From contig JAOALB010000077.1 of NCBI GenBank assembly GCA_025331125.1, positions 62,001 to 126,000 on the forward strand: a DNA stretch of 64,000 bases. Reading direction: 5' to 3'. The stretch comes from Mycogone perniciosa. Lineage: Eukaryota > Ascomycota > Sordariomycetes > Hypocreales > Hypocreaceae. Shown here in pieces: positions 12,749 through 25,675 of this stretch. The translations under genes and the position numbers were made by a program. Each line of letters starts with the position of its first letter. Within the stretch, counting starts at the first letter, position 1. The notes under the pieces are model-generated. The model searched no databases and was not told the DNA's origin. It saw only the letters and a list, made by a program, of their open reading frames with translations.

Positions 12749-13615
12749 AGTTGCAGTCGCTGTGGGCTGGCTGACTCCTCCGTAACATCGATCCAACGGT
12801 GGTGGTTTTCGACTCGTGCTAGGATACCTGACCGGCCGGTGCTCGCAATTCGTCCGCAAATTGCTACGTCGGGGAGAGCCCATGGTGCCTGGCCAAGAGG
12901 CTGATGACCAAGGTTTGTGCGACCAGGAGAGCTGCACAAGATCGATTTTGACAGCTCTCTAGGTGGACCCCGAGTCCGAACGAACCAAGCAGAAGCAGCC
13001 CCCAGATTGCGCATCCATGGACATGCATTTGCGCTGCAACACAAGACGCCTCCTCGTGTCTTGTGGCCCCCAAGAGCGAGCACAAAGTTGCGAGAGCAGC
13101 GCGCATCAGGAGCCTGCGGCTGGCCAAGCAAAGCGCCCAGTGGCTACTACCTGTGAACGCCGTTGAAATGTCTGAACCGCCCTAGAGTCATCATCACCAC
13201 ACTGATCACTAAACTCAATTCGCACGGGAAATCCTGTGTACACACCCTCTCATGGCCGTTGCCAGTGTGCTTGGCTCGCCCGCGTCGTGGCGTTGACGGC
13301 GCAGCGTGGCTTCCTGGCTCGGATGGATGCGTGCGTGGGAACAGGGGCTGAGAGATATGCAACTATACTCTTGCGCCTACCTGACGAGAATAAACTTTAC
13401 ACAATCCATGGCCCGGATCAAGGCTGGAGCACCGAGTAGCACAGCGGATGGAACCGACAGAACGCCTCCGCCATTGTGCTCGTTACGATACCGTTGATGC
13501 ACAGGACAGACAAATGGCACATTTGCACGGGCGATCCAACTGCATGATGAGCCTCTCCATCACTATCCTCGGCACGAACTCATCCACGGTACGTAACGTA
13601 CAATCACTTTACGAG

Positions 13616-13633
13616 GTACGAAGTACGAAGTAC
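13616..13633 (+). repeat. GTACGAA tandem heptamer
   Basis: GTACGAAGTACGAAGTAC: two overlapping copies of the GTAC-NNN-GTAC unit found throughout the non-coding DNA of this window. Confidence 0.85.
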
Positions 13634-15400
13634 CTACATGTGCAATAGTGTCCTCTGCCCATCCTCCCACAACACAGCCGCATCGAGTTGAACGTTTCCT
13701 TTTGAGGCAGTCATGACTTTCAGCGAGAAAGCACTTCTGCAGCTCCGTTTGGCATTTCCCCCTCATACATAATATCGTGCAGGTACGAGTATGTACTTCG
13801 TACAGTATGAGCTGCCGGTGTTAAAATCGCCCGCATGTCGGCCCATCGCTTACTCGCCTCATGTACAATACTCTGCGGCCAAGGTTGCTATCAAAGCACT
13901 GCATGCATACGAAGTACATACCACCTACATATACTACTACATACTGTGCCGGTCAGTATGGCCAAGCATGGTTGTTGCATCATCACTACTTGGCCGCAAG
14001 CTCAAGTTGACCCAATCGCGCTCTTTCTAACGTGGCCGACATAACAATTCTTCATGCTTCATGCCGCAAGCACGTCTTCCCTTCACTACCCGAGCTGCAA
14101 GACCGGTGGCATGGGCTCCCTAGCGTCTCCTCTTAGCTTTGAGGCGGCGTCCAGCCACTCATCAAGGTCAAGGACGGTGACTTGAAAGACTTTTGCGACG
14201 AAGCTTAGTTGAGGCCTTTTGTTCTTGGCCGGTTACTAATAATATGCACAATAATACGGCTCTTACGGCTGGCCACCGGAAGGCATTGGTATGGGTTGTG
14301 TACCGACGTATGCCGGTTACCTACGTGCCCTTCATGTACGGTTCCTCTCTGGTGATCCAAGGCGCAGTACGGCGCCCTTCGATCCAAGGCTGGCTGGTGG
14401 CACATTTCGTCCTTCATGCCCGGTGTGCTGAACAATTGGGATAATGAATAGTGGATCGGCTGAGAGCTTTGCAAGCAGCAAGAACGGGTCCGAAAGATCT
14501 GTGTGCGATATTTCTCCGACGCACCTCTAAGAGTCAGGGACAAGGCCTCCTGGTTCGACGCCGCAATAATAGTAGTACATGGACAGTTGTTGGAGTGTGT
14601 TCTCGTACCGTCTGTGGTACGAGAGCTTCCGCTAATCCATTGTCCTGGGACCAGGGGGTGGCAGACCTGGGCCGCACGGTATCCGTTCATGTCTTGACAC
14701 CTCAGCGCACCCCTCCCAGAATGCCACCCACCACCCCCAACGATACGCCACCCTGGCCAAAGTCCACCCACCACTAGCTGCTCGCTTGTGTTTCTGTGGC
14801 CTTTCCATCTGGCTTCCCTAAATCGAGAGTTGGGAAATCCGGCTCCGAGACGTGGAGTCCTGGCCCACTGCTGGATTCCTTGTCCATGTTGTGGCGACCC
14901 ATCTTGCCATTAGGCTCCCCTCTCAACTGCCACGCATGCATGCTGTGCAATCAATGACCGGGCATAGTGGACTGTCAGGTCGGCGTCGCTCTGGAGCCGC
15001 GAGGTCCTTTCTTCATCTTGCTCCAGCGCGCCGCTAATAACCCGGGTTGCCGCTCCTATGGCAGAGGCTCGTCGATATTGCTTCCCACATCTCTACCACC
15101 ACCCCATGATTCTGCGGATATACGGAGTACGTACTTTTGTTTTTAAGTTCCGCCATATCTTCCGATTCTTTATATTTCCATTCAATACATAATCGCCTCC
15201 CTCCCGCCCCCTGCTATCGAACTTCGAGCTCTTGGCATTGTCTACGTATCACTCCATTCGGCTCTCTCTGCACACAACTCCTCTTCATTATTACTACAAG
15301 AGCATAACTTACGACTGGCTGGTCTTCTGTGCATCAGACCACCACACTCTCGACTATTTCCTCTTTTGGCAGCCTTGCCCGTGCAGTCATCCGTCGAGTG

Positions 15401-15406
15401 TATAAA
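15401..15406 (+). promoter_or_regulatory. Probable TATA box of the homeobox gene
   Basis: TATAAA lies 338 bp upstream of the ATG at 15739. No ATG occurs between this box and the chosen start, which fits a simple, uORF-free proximal leader and supports the start choice. Confidence 0.5.
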
Positions 15407-15738
15407 CTCTGCAACCCCAGGTTGTGTCGGAGCATTTAGTATCGACCCCTCGGTTCTTTATTCTCACTCCAGCCGACCTCGTTTCCTGGAGCTACCTCAA
15501 CAGAAGAGGTTTATTGGTCCATCTACAAGAGACATCTCTATTTGACCACATATTCTACCTGGGGAACTACCTGGGCAGACGATTGAGCCTACCGCAGTAT
15601 CCTACAACCACCACTAGCTGTTGGACTTTGACTTCACGTCCTTCTCCTCGACAGCTTCTCTGTTGCGGACATTGGTCCATAAACAATATTTCCTGTCAAC
15701 GCTTCATCTAGAAAGTGGACCCAATATCTCCATACAAA

Positions 15739-16909
15739 ATGACAGTCCTTGCCACCTCCGCAACACTGCCTCACATGGCATTCAACGATTTAACATGGGA
15801 CAAGCGGTCCCCTGATCACTTCAAGCCTCGAAGCGAGGCCAAGGCCAACACTCTGCCTTCTATCAGACAGGTAGAGCATTCTCGACTCCTGATATGAAGC
15901 TTATTGCTGACTAGATATAGGTACTTCCAGAGTTGTTAAACGTCAAAGGCTATTCCAGAGAGGGATGTGCGAGGCCTCAGAGCAACGGAAGCCCTCGCTC
16001 TTCAGCATGGTCGGAATACACTATTTCTTCAAGTGCCAGCAAACGAAAAAGAACCACACACGAAGAGGAACAGGAAAGCTTGGGGCCTAGACAAATGCCC
16101 TTGGTATTTCGTACCATTCCTAAAAATCCGGCTCCGCCTTCACCTCGATTCCGGTCCTCGGTAACAGCGGAGACATGGACTCCAGCGCCAACAACCTCAG
16201 CCATTCTGAATGCTGGCATTCCAGCTCCGGTGGAGGTGAAGGAACCGGCATTTCCCCGAGTTACCCTTCCAAGCTTAAACACAACGATGAAGCTCGAAGA
16301 TCAAGGCCCGACCTACAGCTTTTCTTATCATCGGTATCAGTCTCAGCCTCCAAGCCCCGTACGATCTCTTGATCGACCACCATTTTCGGCTGGTGTGTAC
16401 CCGACGCACTATCAAGAATCAGTGCGATTTGGAGAGTTAGGCGTCATGAGCGTTGGAGCAGACGCTAAACAGCGAAAGAGGCGAGGCAACTTGCCCAAAG
16501 AGACAACAGACAAACTCCGGGCATGGTTTGTGGCTCATCTGCAGCGACCGTACCCTTCTGAGGACGAAAAGCAAGAGTTAATGCGCCAAACTGGCCTCCA
16601 AATGAGTAGGTTCTCTTTCCGGTGGTTCATATCACTTGGAGGCGGATAGAGCTAACACTAGCTGCAGATCAGATATCTAATTGGTTCATCAACGCGCGGA
16701 GGCGGCAGCTCCCTGCCCTGATGAACAATGTTCGGGCTGAGGCTGGTCGCGACGGCAGGTTGGCCGGCTCTACAGTTGGCGCTGACTGTGACGGCCTCTC
16801 CAGGCGTGATGCACTCCCTCTTAGTGATGGAGAAGGCGGTTCATGTGATGAGTCTATTGATATTCTCCGACGGCGCGGGGTGGGAAGCTTGAAGAGGGGT
16901 AGTGTGTGA
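15739..16909 (+). CDS. TALE-class (KN-type) homeobox transcription factor
   Basis: Nuclear DNA-binding regulator. Three exons: 15739..15870, 15921..16605 and 16668..16909; phases close to give 352 residues. The homeodomain begins after a basic KQRKRRGNLPKE stretch. It contains the TALE-type loop (HLQRPYPSEDEKQEL) and the recognition helix NQISNWFINARRR, whose Asn codon is split by the last intron (ATG A|..|AT CAG). WFINARRR with an extended helix 1-2 loop defines the atypical KN class found in fungal homeobox regulators of development (hbx/rfeB-like names are used in aspergilli; orthology not tested here). The N-terminal half is Pro/Ser-rich and probably disordered. The gene sits alone with 8.5 kb of non-coding DNA on each side. 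Confidence 0.93.
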
Positions 16910-18995
16910 ACAAAAGCATACCTACTTCTTACTAGCCTTTCTAACTATCCGTTGATCTCGGATGATATCACGATTGCCTCCACCATGATTGGTGAGGGAG
17001 CTTTTCTCCGGCAATGGCCTTATACTTCGCTTGTATCATTGTACATGGACCTACTGTACGAAGAGGGCCACTACCTGCTAGGGCCAACTGGGAGGGTTTT
17101 TTTTAGGGCATGGGGATCATCTTGGAGGTGTTAGGGATTAAAAGTGGCATATGTGATGACAAAAGGCCTTTTTCCGAGGGTATCTAATGGCGAACCAAAA
17201 AAAATTAATATTTTTTGTTAAAATTTTTTTATACAAAACAGGGATATGTGACGCCGATCGCCGTTAGAGATGCCATGATACTCTCCAATACAGACTAGCA
17301 CGGTGGTGGCTGCTACTCCGTACAGTATAGTAATGGAAAGGTAAGGGAGGGAGGCTTGTCAAGCAAGTCGATCACAGAAAACAGAGTTCCGATAGATAGC
17401 AATTTATGTATACTACTATGAACCGGGGACTTCCGCGGCTTGGCCCGTAAAATAAAGTTTTTTTTCTTCAATCCTTTCGTTGATAGGATAGAGACCCATT
17501 GCTGTAACGTTGAGAGGGACCCAGTTTGCCTGATCGAAGGATTGGACTGACTGGGGTGTTTGTTTACGAGAAAGCGAGACAGAAACAGGGTGAAAGAGGG
17601 CGCCGTTTTTTTTTAGGGTGTTGGACAGAGGAGGGCGTACTACGGACTTTTTTTTAAACTGTACATAATTAGTATGTTAGTGCGTACTTTGTACACATGA
17701 AGAAGAGGAGAAGGCGTGAGTCCCCTCGGCAGTTGGCGGATGAGACGGTTTTTGCAGATGCGGCTGGCTGGTGGTAGTGTTTTTTTTTGATACAGTAATA
17801 GTATGTTGTTTGTATGCGTGTTACGGAGTAGTATGCGGTCTGATTGTAAGTGGGAAATAGGCGCACCAATAGGAACGACACGACTCGGGCGTATTGGAGG
17901 GTGAGAGGAGGAAATACATACTACTGTGCTGTACGAAGTTCGTACGGTATTCTTATGTATGTATTAGAAGTAAGACAGCGAGTGTGTGTGGGAGACGCCA
18001 GTCAGACGGAAGGCCTGGCAGTAGTGAAAAAAAAAAGTTAAAAGTGGCGTTTTTATGCGAGGCCATGCGGTTTTTGGATTGAGCGGCATAAGGTCGACAG
18101 AACAGAACAGACATTGATGGGCGGCACAGGTTGGTTGGTTTGTTTCGTAATATTACATATTACTTCATAGATAGAAGCGGTACAAAGTACATGGGTACAT
18201 GATTTGTGCGTTTCGGGGTCGCGGTTTTTTCGTTGTTGTGTTATTGTGTTGTTGTTGTCGTATTGCTGTGTTGTGTTGTCGGTGGCCGAAGAAGACGAGG
18301 CCGGCAGATCCCTGCGAATGCATGCGTGGCATGCATACGAGTGTGTGTGAGTGAGTGTTTGGTGTGCCTTCAGGTGGTGGAGGGCGATCAGGTCGGGAGC
18401 AGGAAGGTTTTGGGAGGGAGGGATGGTATGATGAGATGATGTGGTGGTGGCGCGCATGGTTGACTGACTGCCTGACTGACTGATTGATTGATGGATTGAT
18501 TAAATGAAGGGGCATTGATGGGCTGCACGAACGGGCTCGAGGCTCATACATGCGAGTACACGGACATACTCCGTAGTGGTGCGTATGTGCGCGTATGCGC
18601 GTATGCGGACGATACGGACTACGGAGTATTATGTTTATATTATTAGATGATGATGCTTTATGAATCACACACAAACTGACGCCAAGTTCGCCGTTATGGC
18701 CGGTGAAGAACGGCGGCGGAAAGCCGGGCCGATTCAACTCATGGGTCCAGAGCGGAGAACGGAGCCTAGTTGGGGCAATCCGGATGCTTTTGCTGCCTAC
18801 GTATTGTGTGGCCTTTCTGTTGCAACATCAAGCGGCAACCAAGCATACTCGCTGCAACGGAGTACACGGAGTACTTGGTAGCTTCGGAGAGTAGAGTATG
18901 CGGAAACGTTATATCTGCATGTACCCCGTTGTATTGGCAAGTACCAAGGTTTACTACTGGTAGGATGTGAAATGGGAGAAATGACTTGGGAGGAT

Positions 18996-19020
18996 GGCAT
19001 GGCATGGCATGGCATTGCAT
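18996..19020 (+). repeat. GGCAT pentanucleotide microsatellite
   Basis: Four copies of GGCAT followed by TGCAT, in non-coding DNA. Confidence 0.85.
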
Positions 19021-20423
19021 TGCAACACGAACAGCACAGCGGGGAGGAGTCCAGGAACCGGCAGGCAGACCAAAGAGGTCGAGAGCCGAGGGGCGGAAAA
19101 CGGTAACGGATGCGGAAGGTCTCCCATAAGGTCTCCCATGGAAGGGCTCTTTGTTTGTGTCCAGGGGCTTGCTGGCTGGATTGGTTGGCTGGCATGGCCT
19201 ACCTACCTACCTCTCTACTCGTGCATGCTCCGTATAGAGAAGCACACGTACGCACCAGGTACTCCCCCTCCTTACTCCATACGATACATGCTCGCAACAA
19301 ACTCCGTCTATGGACAGCTCCACCGTCTGGCAAGTTCCGTTCGGCGAAACGCAACGGCCTTGGAAGCAAGTACTCCGTCCGCACAGTAACAATCCAACAT
19401 GGGGGCCTATCACCCATTCCTTCATGGCTTCACCCGTTCACATGCGAGAGGCAGCCGTTGACAAACTGCTGGATCGGGAGAAAAAATTGGGGCCGCCGAC
19501 GTTGACGAAGCGCAAGCCAGCTTGCCTTTTGCCTAAGCAGGCGGCGGAGAGGGCGTGAAGAGGGCGCGGAGAGGAGAGAGAAGAAGAAGAAATGAAAGGA
19601 CATGAACGGCCATCAAAGACAAGCCATGTTCATGATCGTCGCACATAGAACAGAAACCACATGTTAGCCGTGCCACCGTCGGCATGTCCCCAAACGGCAG
19701 AAACGTGGGAGGCGTTGTGGGAGTCGGCATGCCCAGGCAGAGGGGCTTGGCTGCCAGGGTTCTAGGTTCTACGGTCTCTTACTTGCGCGGTTGACGTGAC
19801 GTGTGATGAGCTGGACGGAAAATCAGGGCAAGACGCAGCAGGAATTGATGAAATGGCTCGATGTGATGATGGCGCCATGACGGGGGGCGAGGGGCAGGAA
19901 GAGGGAGGATGCCAGAAGCAAGCAAGCAAGCAAGCAGCCCACCCCCTGGCAATTCCAGGGTCCCCCCGCCCCAAGGGAGCATGGAGAAGGTGTCAAACGA
20001 CGAAATAATCCCGAGGAGTGTGTGGTACTACTGGAGTTGCGGCGCAAAGGCTCAGAGCAGAGTGTCTAGTTTGCTGGGAGATCTATCAGCGGCGTACATA
20101 GGTGCTGCAAGCCCAGTCTGCGGGGGGAGTATTCGCGATTCCCCGACGCGACCACTGGAACGGCTTTCTAGCGGTTTGCTCGCTCTGATTGCTGGGCTGG
20201 GATGTTTTGACATATGCGGGTGTGGGAGCCCACTGGCGAAGAAGAGGTGTGGTGGTGATGGTGAAGGTCGGGAAGTGGGATGGGGAGGGATGGGGAGGGA
20301 TGGATACTGGCGCATATGTGGCGATGAAAGTGGGTGATGGACAAAACTTTACCATGGTTATGGTTGCAACCATCAATCAAAGGACGTTTTGGCGGAGGAG
20401 TCAAGCAATCAAGAGGTACGAGG

Positions 20424-20455
20424 TACTATACTATACTATACTATACTATACTCTA
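20424..20455 (+). repeat. CTATA pentanucleotide microsatellite
   Basis: Five tandem copies of the pentamer (TACTA/CTATA phase) in non-coding DNA, immediately after a GTACGAGGTAC unit. Confidence 0.9.
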
Positions 20456-23110
20456 TATTGAGCACGTATATGCACGCTGAGTTGGCCTTTCATGTTAGGT
20501 AAGTCGGAGTTGCTTGCATAATGTGACGAGCAGGGCCAGGGGCTCTTTTGTTTTTTTTGATAGAATGGAAAATGAATGGCACATGCGACGGTGTCTCGCC
20601 TCGACCATGGCAATGTGTCAATGTGATGAGACCATTCGTACGCTTCGTGACACTGCATGCAGACAGAGAGACATACATGCCTACATACGTACATACGTAC
20701 ATACCTATTAAGAATACATCAGTAATATAATACTATAGTACCACTTGCTTCCTAGTCCTGGTCCTAGTCCTGACGTTGAAGGTTGCAAGGCGACATGGTA
20801 AGGCTCCGTTCGACCTGATAGACATACTCCGTCGTTTACGGGGCGGCCCAATACTACCGTAGCTGCATGCTACGAGTACATGCTACATGCTACATGCCTC
20901 CTTTCAAGTGTCATCCATCAATCACGCTGTACGGAGATGATTTGCATAAACATCAATTCCAACATCCAAGACAGGATGGAGCTGTGTTGCCTCGGTGTGG
21001 CAAGGACCGAGCGAGAGGACACGCTTGTTCTCTTGACGGATAACGCGCTCCGAGCTGTCTTACTTAAGCGCCTTCAGCTATCTGCCTATCAGTCCCTACT
21101 CTTCGGCTTGTCGGTTATATCCTGCTCACGCTGTTCTAAACTCTACTTCGTACTCCGTACATACACCTGCTCGTTGATTTGATGGCTGAGACTTTAAGAG
21201 ACCGCCACCACCCAAGCACACAAGCACCCAAGGCCCCAAGGCCGAAGGGCGAGCGCACTGTACGGATCCCGATTAGCCTACCTGGCACATATGGTCAGCG
21301 GAAGCGGCACTAAGCTTTCCAGCTGGGCTCCCCGGCCTGGCTGGGCCGGCTGAACTGGCTGGTGTCCGCTCTAATACCGGCCAGCCGGGTTGAAGGCTGA
21401 AACCGGGCACACCCAGTATGAACTATGCCCTCAAAGTACGGCCTCTCGTCCCCCTTCAGCGAATTGTTTGCCCACCCAAACATCTGTCGAGCCTTCACCT
21501 CCACGACGACAGACGGACCTGCGGCTGTCAAACCACCTGTGGATGTGGGGAACTGCAGTCAGCAGGCATTTCCACACACAATGGGCCCCGGCCGCGATTC
21601 CGCGATTCCCCGCCAGCTACTGCACAAATCACTGCAAACGGCATCGGTCAGATATCCACCGAAGCTCCGGAAACTGGGGCCGTCCATGCTTATATCCAGA
21701 ATATGACCCGGGGGGTCTTAAGTCTTGAAAGGTCGCCGACCCTCTCTCTAGACTCTCTCTTCGCAGGGCTGGCACGAGCTTCTACCTACATACATACCAT
21801 ACATCATACATAGTACTCCCACGCACGCGCCGCTCGACTAGGAATGTTTTGGGGCATATGCCCCAGACGTTGTTTCTTCCAGAAGCTGCCAGGTTCAGAA
21901 TGAAACCCCTGAGGGCTACGGCGGCAGCTGGGGCGCGCTGTGGGCTATATTTCTTCTTCTTTTCTTTTCAACATAGGATACAAGATATGGCCCCCAAATC
22001 ACATTGAGATAGACAGGGGGTACGATATGGCATGTGCTGTTGTGGTCTCTTCACAAGCGCACCAGCGAACCACCCCCGGCTATAATAGTGTCCTCGCTCC
22101 ATGCGAAAACATCACTATGTATGCAGGTGCATACGGTTATGGCTTCAGATGCGTTCGCGAACCAACAACAAACACGTCTGACCATTCATTCAGGAGCTAT
22201 GCCATTCGCTCGCAACAACCTCCGGAAAGTGGGTCGCTGCTCGCACATAATCGATCGATACTTGTGTACTATTGCCAGGCGCGCGCCTCCGCCCGCCACG
22301 TTTCTTGGTTCGCCTCATCTGCTCGTCAACGTGGGCAGCAGCTCATTTTCCATCATCAGCCTTGTCAGGCAGCCCCCTTTGCCGCCCCTGCCCCCCTACC
22401 CTCCTCCCCTACCCTCCCTCCAAAGTCTAAACACCTCCTCCCTGGCCCTGGGAATTAGCTCTAGGATCCGGGCGCTTTTATGGAGGGGAGGCGTTTCGTT
22501 GCTAGGAGGGAATAAACATCATCCTAGTTTAGACACGTATCCCGAGAGTTCGCCGCCAAGCATCGTGAAAATCCCCCGTACGATGGTCCGAATACGTGCA
22601 TCAGCCCAAAACGACCCGCTTGAATAGTGTCTTGCCATCCAACGGATTATCCGACAATTTGGTTCCCTCCCGCGGGGTTAGAAGCTAAATCATGAGGTTT
22701 CAGGAGTTCATCCTGAGCTAAAGGTCCAGATAGGCGAACATCGCGTCCAAGCGACCTTGTATGGGGGCTGAGTTAATGATGGTACGAAGTATTACACGAT
22801 AGGCAAAGGTATCCCCGGTTGTTGGATTAATAAACTCTTGGATTAATAAGCCATACCCCAGAAAACCCGGCAAGTCTAGAGCGATAGTGAAGGTTAGCTG
22901 CAAGGAGCTGTCGGGAGCTACGAGACAGCTTCGTTGAGACAACAGAGAGACAACAGAGAGAGAGAGACAATGGCGAGAACAGAGCTTTGTCTCGAGTCAG
23001 ACGGGGAACATAGTTGTCAAAGCTGTGAATCATGTTAGTAAGGGGCTACCAAACTCTCGTATAATGACCAGTCAATAAACCACACGAGTCTATGAAAGTC
23101 ACCCTTCTAT

Positions 23111-23201
23111 CAAAACGTTTTACTTGGCCGGCAAAGTGAGGTGTACTCTGTACAACTTGGCAATTGTAGCTGATAGTGTGGCGTATATTTTGCCATGTAA
23201 C
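23111..23201 (+). repeat. Dispersed repeat, copy A
   Basis: About 90 bp clearly similar to 41281-41366 in the same orientation. The shared core includes GGCAAAGTGAGGTGTAC-like and GCTGATAGTGTGG sequences, with a 6-bp indel between copies. Both copies are in non-coding DNA. Probably a remnant of a transposable element or other dispersed repeat; no ORF or terminal repeats could be assigned. Confidence 0.7.
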
Positions 23202-23715
23202 ACCCTGCAGGCTTGCGCTTGTGGTTACCCCCCCAGAACTGAAGACACAAGTACTCCGCATACTGGAGTTTGACAACCATCAAGTCATGTTTACGAAAAT
23301 AAAATTTGCTCACCTCATTGAGCTTGTGATGGTTCGTGGGTTCATTATCACACGTTCGTAGCCTTGCCATCTCAAAAGCAATGGGGCTGTGCGTCGTCAG
23401 AGGGCGTATTGGTACCGGATTTAAACTGACTCGAAGCTCTTATCAACTTCTATTCCCGTTAGCAAGGGATTTAGCCTCGGTTCTAAAACGTTTAGTGTCG
23501 CCAGAGTGAGGGAGTCATTCCTCGTTGCAACTCGAGTCCCCGGATTCAAGACGCCATGTGCATTACTCTGTGTTACGTGGGGGTGGCGATATACGCAATG
23601 GCAAGGTCCGTCGGTGTGGTAAAAATGATCATCTTGCAGCGGAGGCTATGCTGCGGTAAGCTCCTAGTGTTGCCGCCATGGTGAGACCTCGGGGAGTCTT
23701 GAAAATCAACAAGGT

Positions 23716-23739
23716 GTACGAAGTACGAAGTACGAAGTA
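23716..23739 (+). repeat. GTACGAA tandem heptamer, three units
   Basis: Three and a half consecutive GTACGAA heptamers. This is one of the longest arrays of the motif in the window. Confidence 0.9.
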
Positions 23740-24794
23740 GTTTGATGATAAATATAATTGCGCACCGATCAAGTCGGACTATTGGAGCAGAGAGAATGAA
23801 ACTATGTGTGGGGTGTATATGCTCCGTGTGACAGCACTGTGGCAGGACGAGAATAGATAGCTTTCGTTTGTACCTCTTTGTACATGTACGACAACATGGC
23901 AATAGAAGCTGGCTGTCTACTGCAATGTAGGTGGTGAGGGGTTTAACGACTATAATGTTGTGAGTGATAAAAAAGGCTCAACATACATCAGTGGTGACTA
24001 TCACGTGAATGCATGATAGATGACAGAAGCTGGTTAGAGTCCCTTAAGACACCGGGATAGAAAATCAAAGATGTATGCAGAGCAGAGTATGAAAGATGAC
24101 TTAGCAAAGTCGTCTGAGTCACCCCCGAGTTTGCGGTTATTTATGCTCTAATTTGTGAGAGATATTAGTTGAGTATGTTCATCTTGCGGCACATATTAAC
24201 TGCTCTTAAAATTGATGTGATGGTGACGTAGTTGAACCTATATAGCACACTGATTAAATGCTCTCAGGTTTCCCACTAATATCATGGTCTTCACTGAGAT
24301 ACCAGGTAGTTTAGTCCGGCATATTGGTTTCATGTTGATTTGCAACCAACAAGTGGAACTTTTCTTGTGGCATACATTCATCTCTTTGAGGTGCACGACA
24401 GGAGGTAGTCTTCTCTTAACCAATTACTGAGGGCAGACCACTAGTTATCACTTCACGTTACTGTTTTTATCAAATAAGGATATGGAAATTGCATGAGAGG
24501 CGTTAATAATGTACGTTCAAGGGCAGCATAATGGGAAAAGTTGTCGATGATATGTCGTCTGGTCCATAACTGCGATATCACGGCACTTAATATTGAGGGC
24601 TTATTCCGAAAGTAGCTGTATCCAACAGTAACCACGGAGACAGTAGCCGTGTAAAAACAATAAAAAAACACCGTTTAAGATTTCTAGTGATATTTATCCT
24701 CCAGGAGATTAGTGATATGGCATTGGCAGATGTGTTGTGCAACTTCAAAAATCATGAACAGAACATGAGAAGAGCGCCTGGAGGCGGTAATGCT

Positions 24795-24812
24795 GTACGG
24801 AGTACGGAGTAC
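24795..24812 (+). repeat. GTACGGA tandem heptamer
   Basis: GTACGGAGTACGGAGTAC, two overlapping GTAC-GGA-GTAC units, about 0.9 kb upstream of the Zn2Cys6 gene at 25676. Confidence 0.9.
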
Positions 24813-25317
24813 CTGGAGACAGTGGATCAACCCGGGTTCGTTCTCACCAACCAAATTCTGTCTACCTATTTATTATATTCGACATTCGAATTGAGGAGTG
24901 GCCCGTTGATTCCACGCGCATTGGTGACTGAGAAATTTTCAATATGAAAAAAAAAAGACGTGCACAAGCTGTAGATTGGTGAAAAGGTATGGATGTGCTG
25001 TGAGCGACAGGATTTCTCATCTCTTACGAAGCATTCGTCAGAGACACTGTTGGGGGGGTTTTCAAACCCCACATCAGCACTAGGTACTTGGCATTTTCAA
25101 CATCTCACATCGCCCAGATCGAAGGAATTTCTATGGAAATAAGAGCAAAAGAAGAGTACTACATCAGGCATAAATTTAGGCGATTCTTCGGTTTTGTATG
25201 TACTATGGTTCAAAATTTCATACAAAATATGGAGTATATACTACAGGTACTAATACTCCGTAGATGTCGGCGGTCGGGTCGGCGGTCGGGCCAGAAAGTC
25301 TCCGTCACTGCCTAGCT

Positions 25318-25342
25318 GTACTCCGTACTCCGTACTTCGTAC
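25318..25342 (+). repeat. GTACTCC/GTACTTC tandem heptamer
   Basis: Three consecutive units (TCC, TCC, TTC between GTAC tetramers), read in the opposite orientation to the copy at 24795. It lies 334 bp upstream of the Zn2Cys6 start codon. Confidence 0.9.
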
Positions 25343-25675
25343 TGCCACAGGTATTAGTCCCTGTCAACGAGCCAAACCACGTGACTTCGCGTAGGGCTGT
25401 TGTCATATCATCGGCAGCGACAGCCTCAGGAAGGGTGTGAAATGGTAAGCTTCATGCTCACTGGCTGCCATGGATTGACGCCGTAAAGGCCCGCGATCTT
25501 GCGAGATATCACTAGATCGTTCCCTTGGCATATCGTTTACCGCGTCCTGGACTTTTTGTGCGCCATAGGGGCCCTTCGGATCTCCGTTTTGCGGCTGCGT
25601 CTCTCACCTCCGTCCAGCGCCTCCGGCCCGACCCCCTCCCCAATTATTTGCACTGGATGTGACACGTCGGCAGCG

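Larger units (their letters stand above)
7256..15738. other. 8.5-kb gene desert upstream of the homeobox gene
   Basis: No ORF here has domain motifs, plausible splicing or protein-like composition on either strand. The region holds pyrimidine-rich tracts (about 10060-10110), a GTATAAA..CTGCAACCCC block at 10320, GTAC-NNN-GTAC motifs (11545, 11802, 12112, 13616) and a GGTAGC microsatellite at 12722. The most likely content is regulatory DNA and long leader(s) of the homeobox gene at 15739, possibly with unannotated non-coding transcripts. Confidence 0.55.
16910..25675. other. 8.8-kb gene desert downstream of the homeobox gene
   Basis: No supportable gene on either strand. The first 0.3 kb is probably homeobox 3' UTR and includes an A/T-homopolymer stretch at 17198-17240. 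18-21.2 kb is dense in microsatellites. A pyrimidine-rich tract (22370-22430) resembles a fungal promoter element. 23.5-25.3 kb is visibly more AT-rich and holds repeat remnants and three GTAC-heptamer clusters just upstream of the Zn2Cys6 gene at 25676. Confidence 0.55.

Noticed and set aside
18165..18737. 190-codon minus-strand ORF
   Set aside because: His/Ser/Gln low-complexity product of TG/GTT repeats on the opposite strand; not protein-like.
21300..21370. CCGGCC/GGCCGG inverted repeat as a terminator or element end
   Set aside because: GC-rich short inversion without flanking duplication or a partner; not distinguishable from composition.
25499..25675. N-terminal extension of the first Zn2Cys6 protein
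   Set aside because: Open in frame, but it begins at a non-ATG codon and has no conserved character; ATG 25676 gives a normal distance to the zinc cluster.
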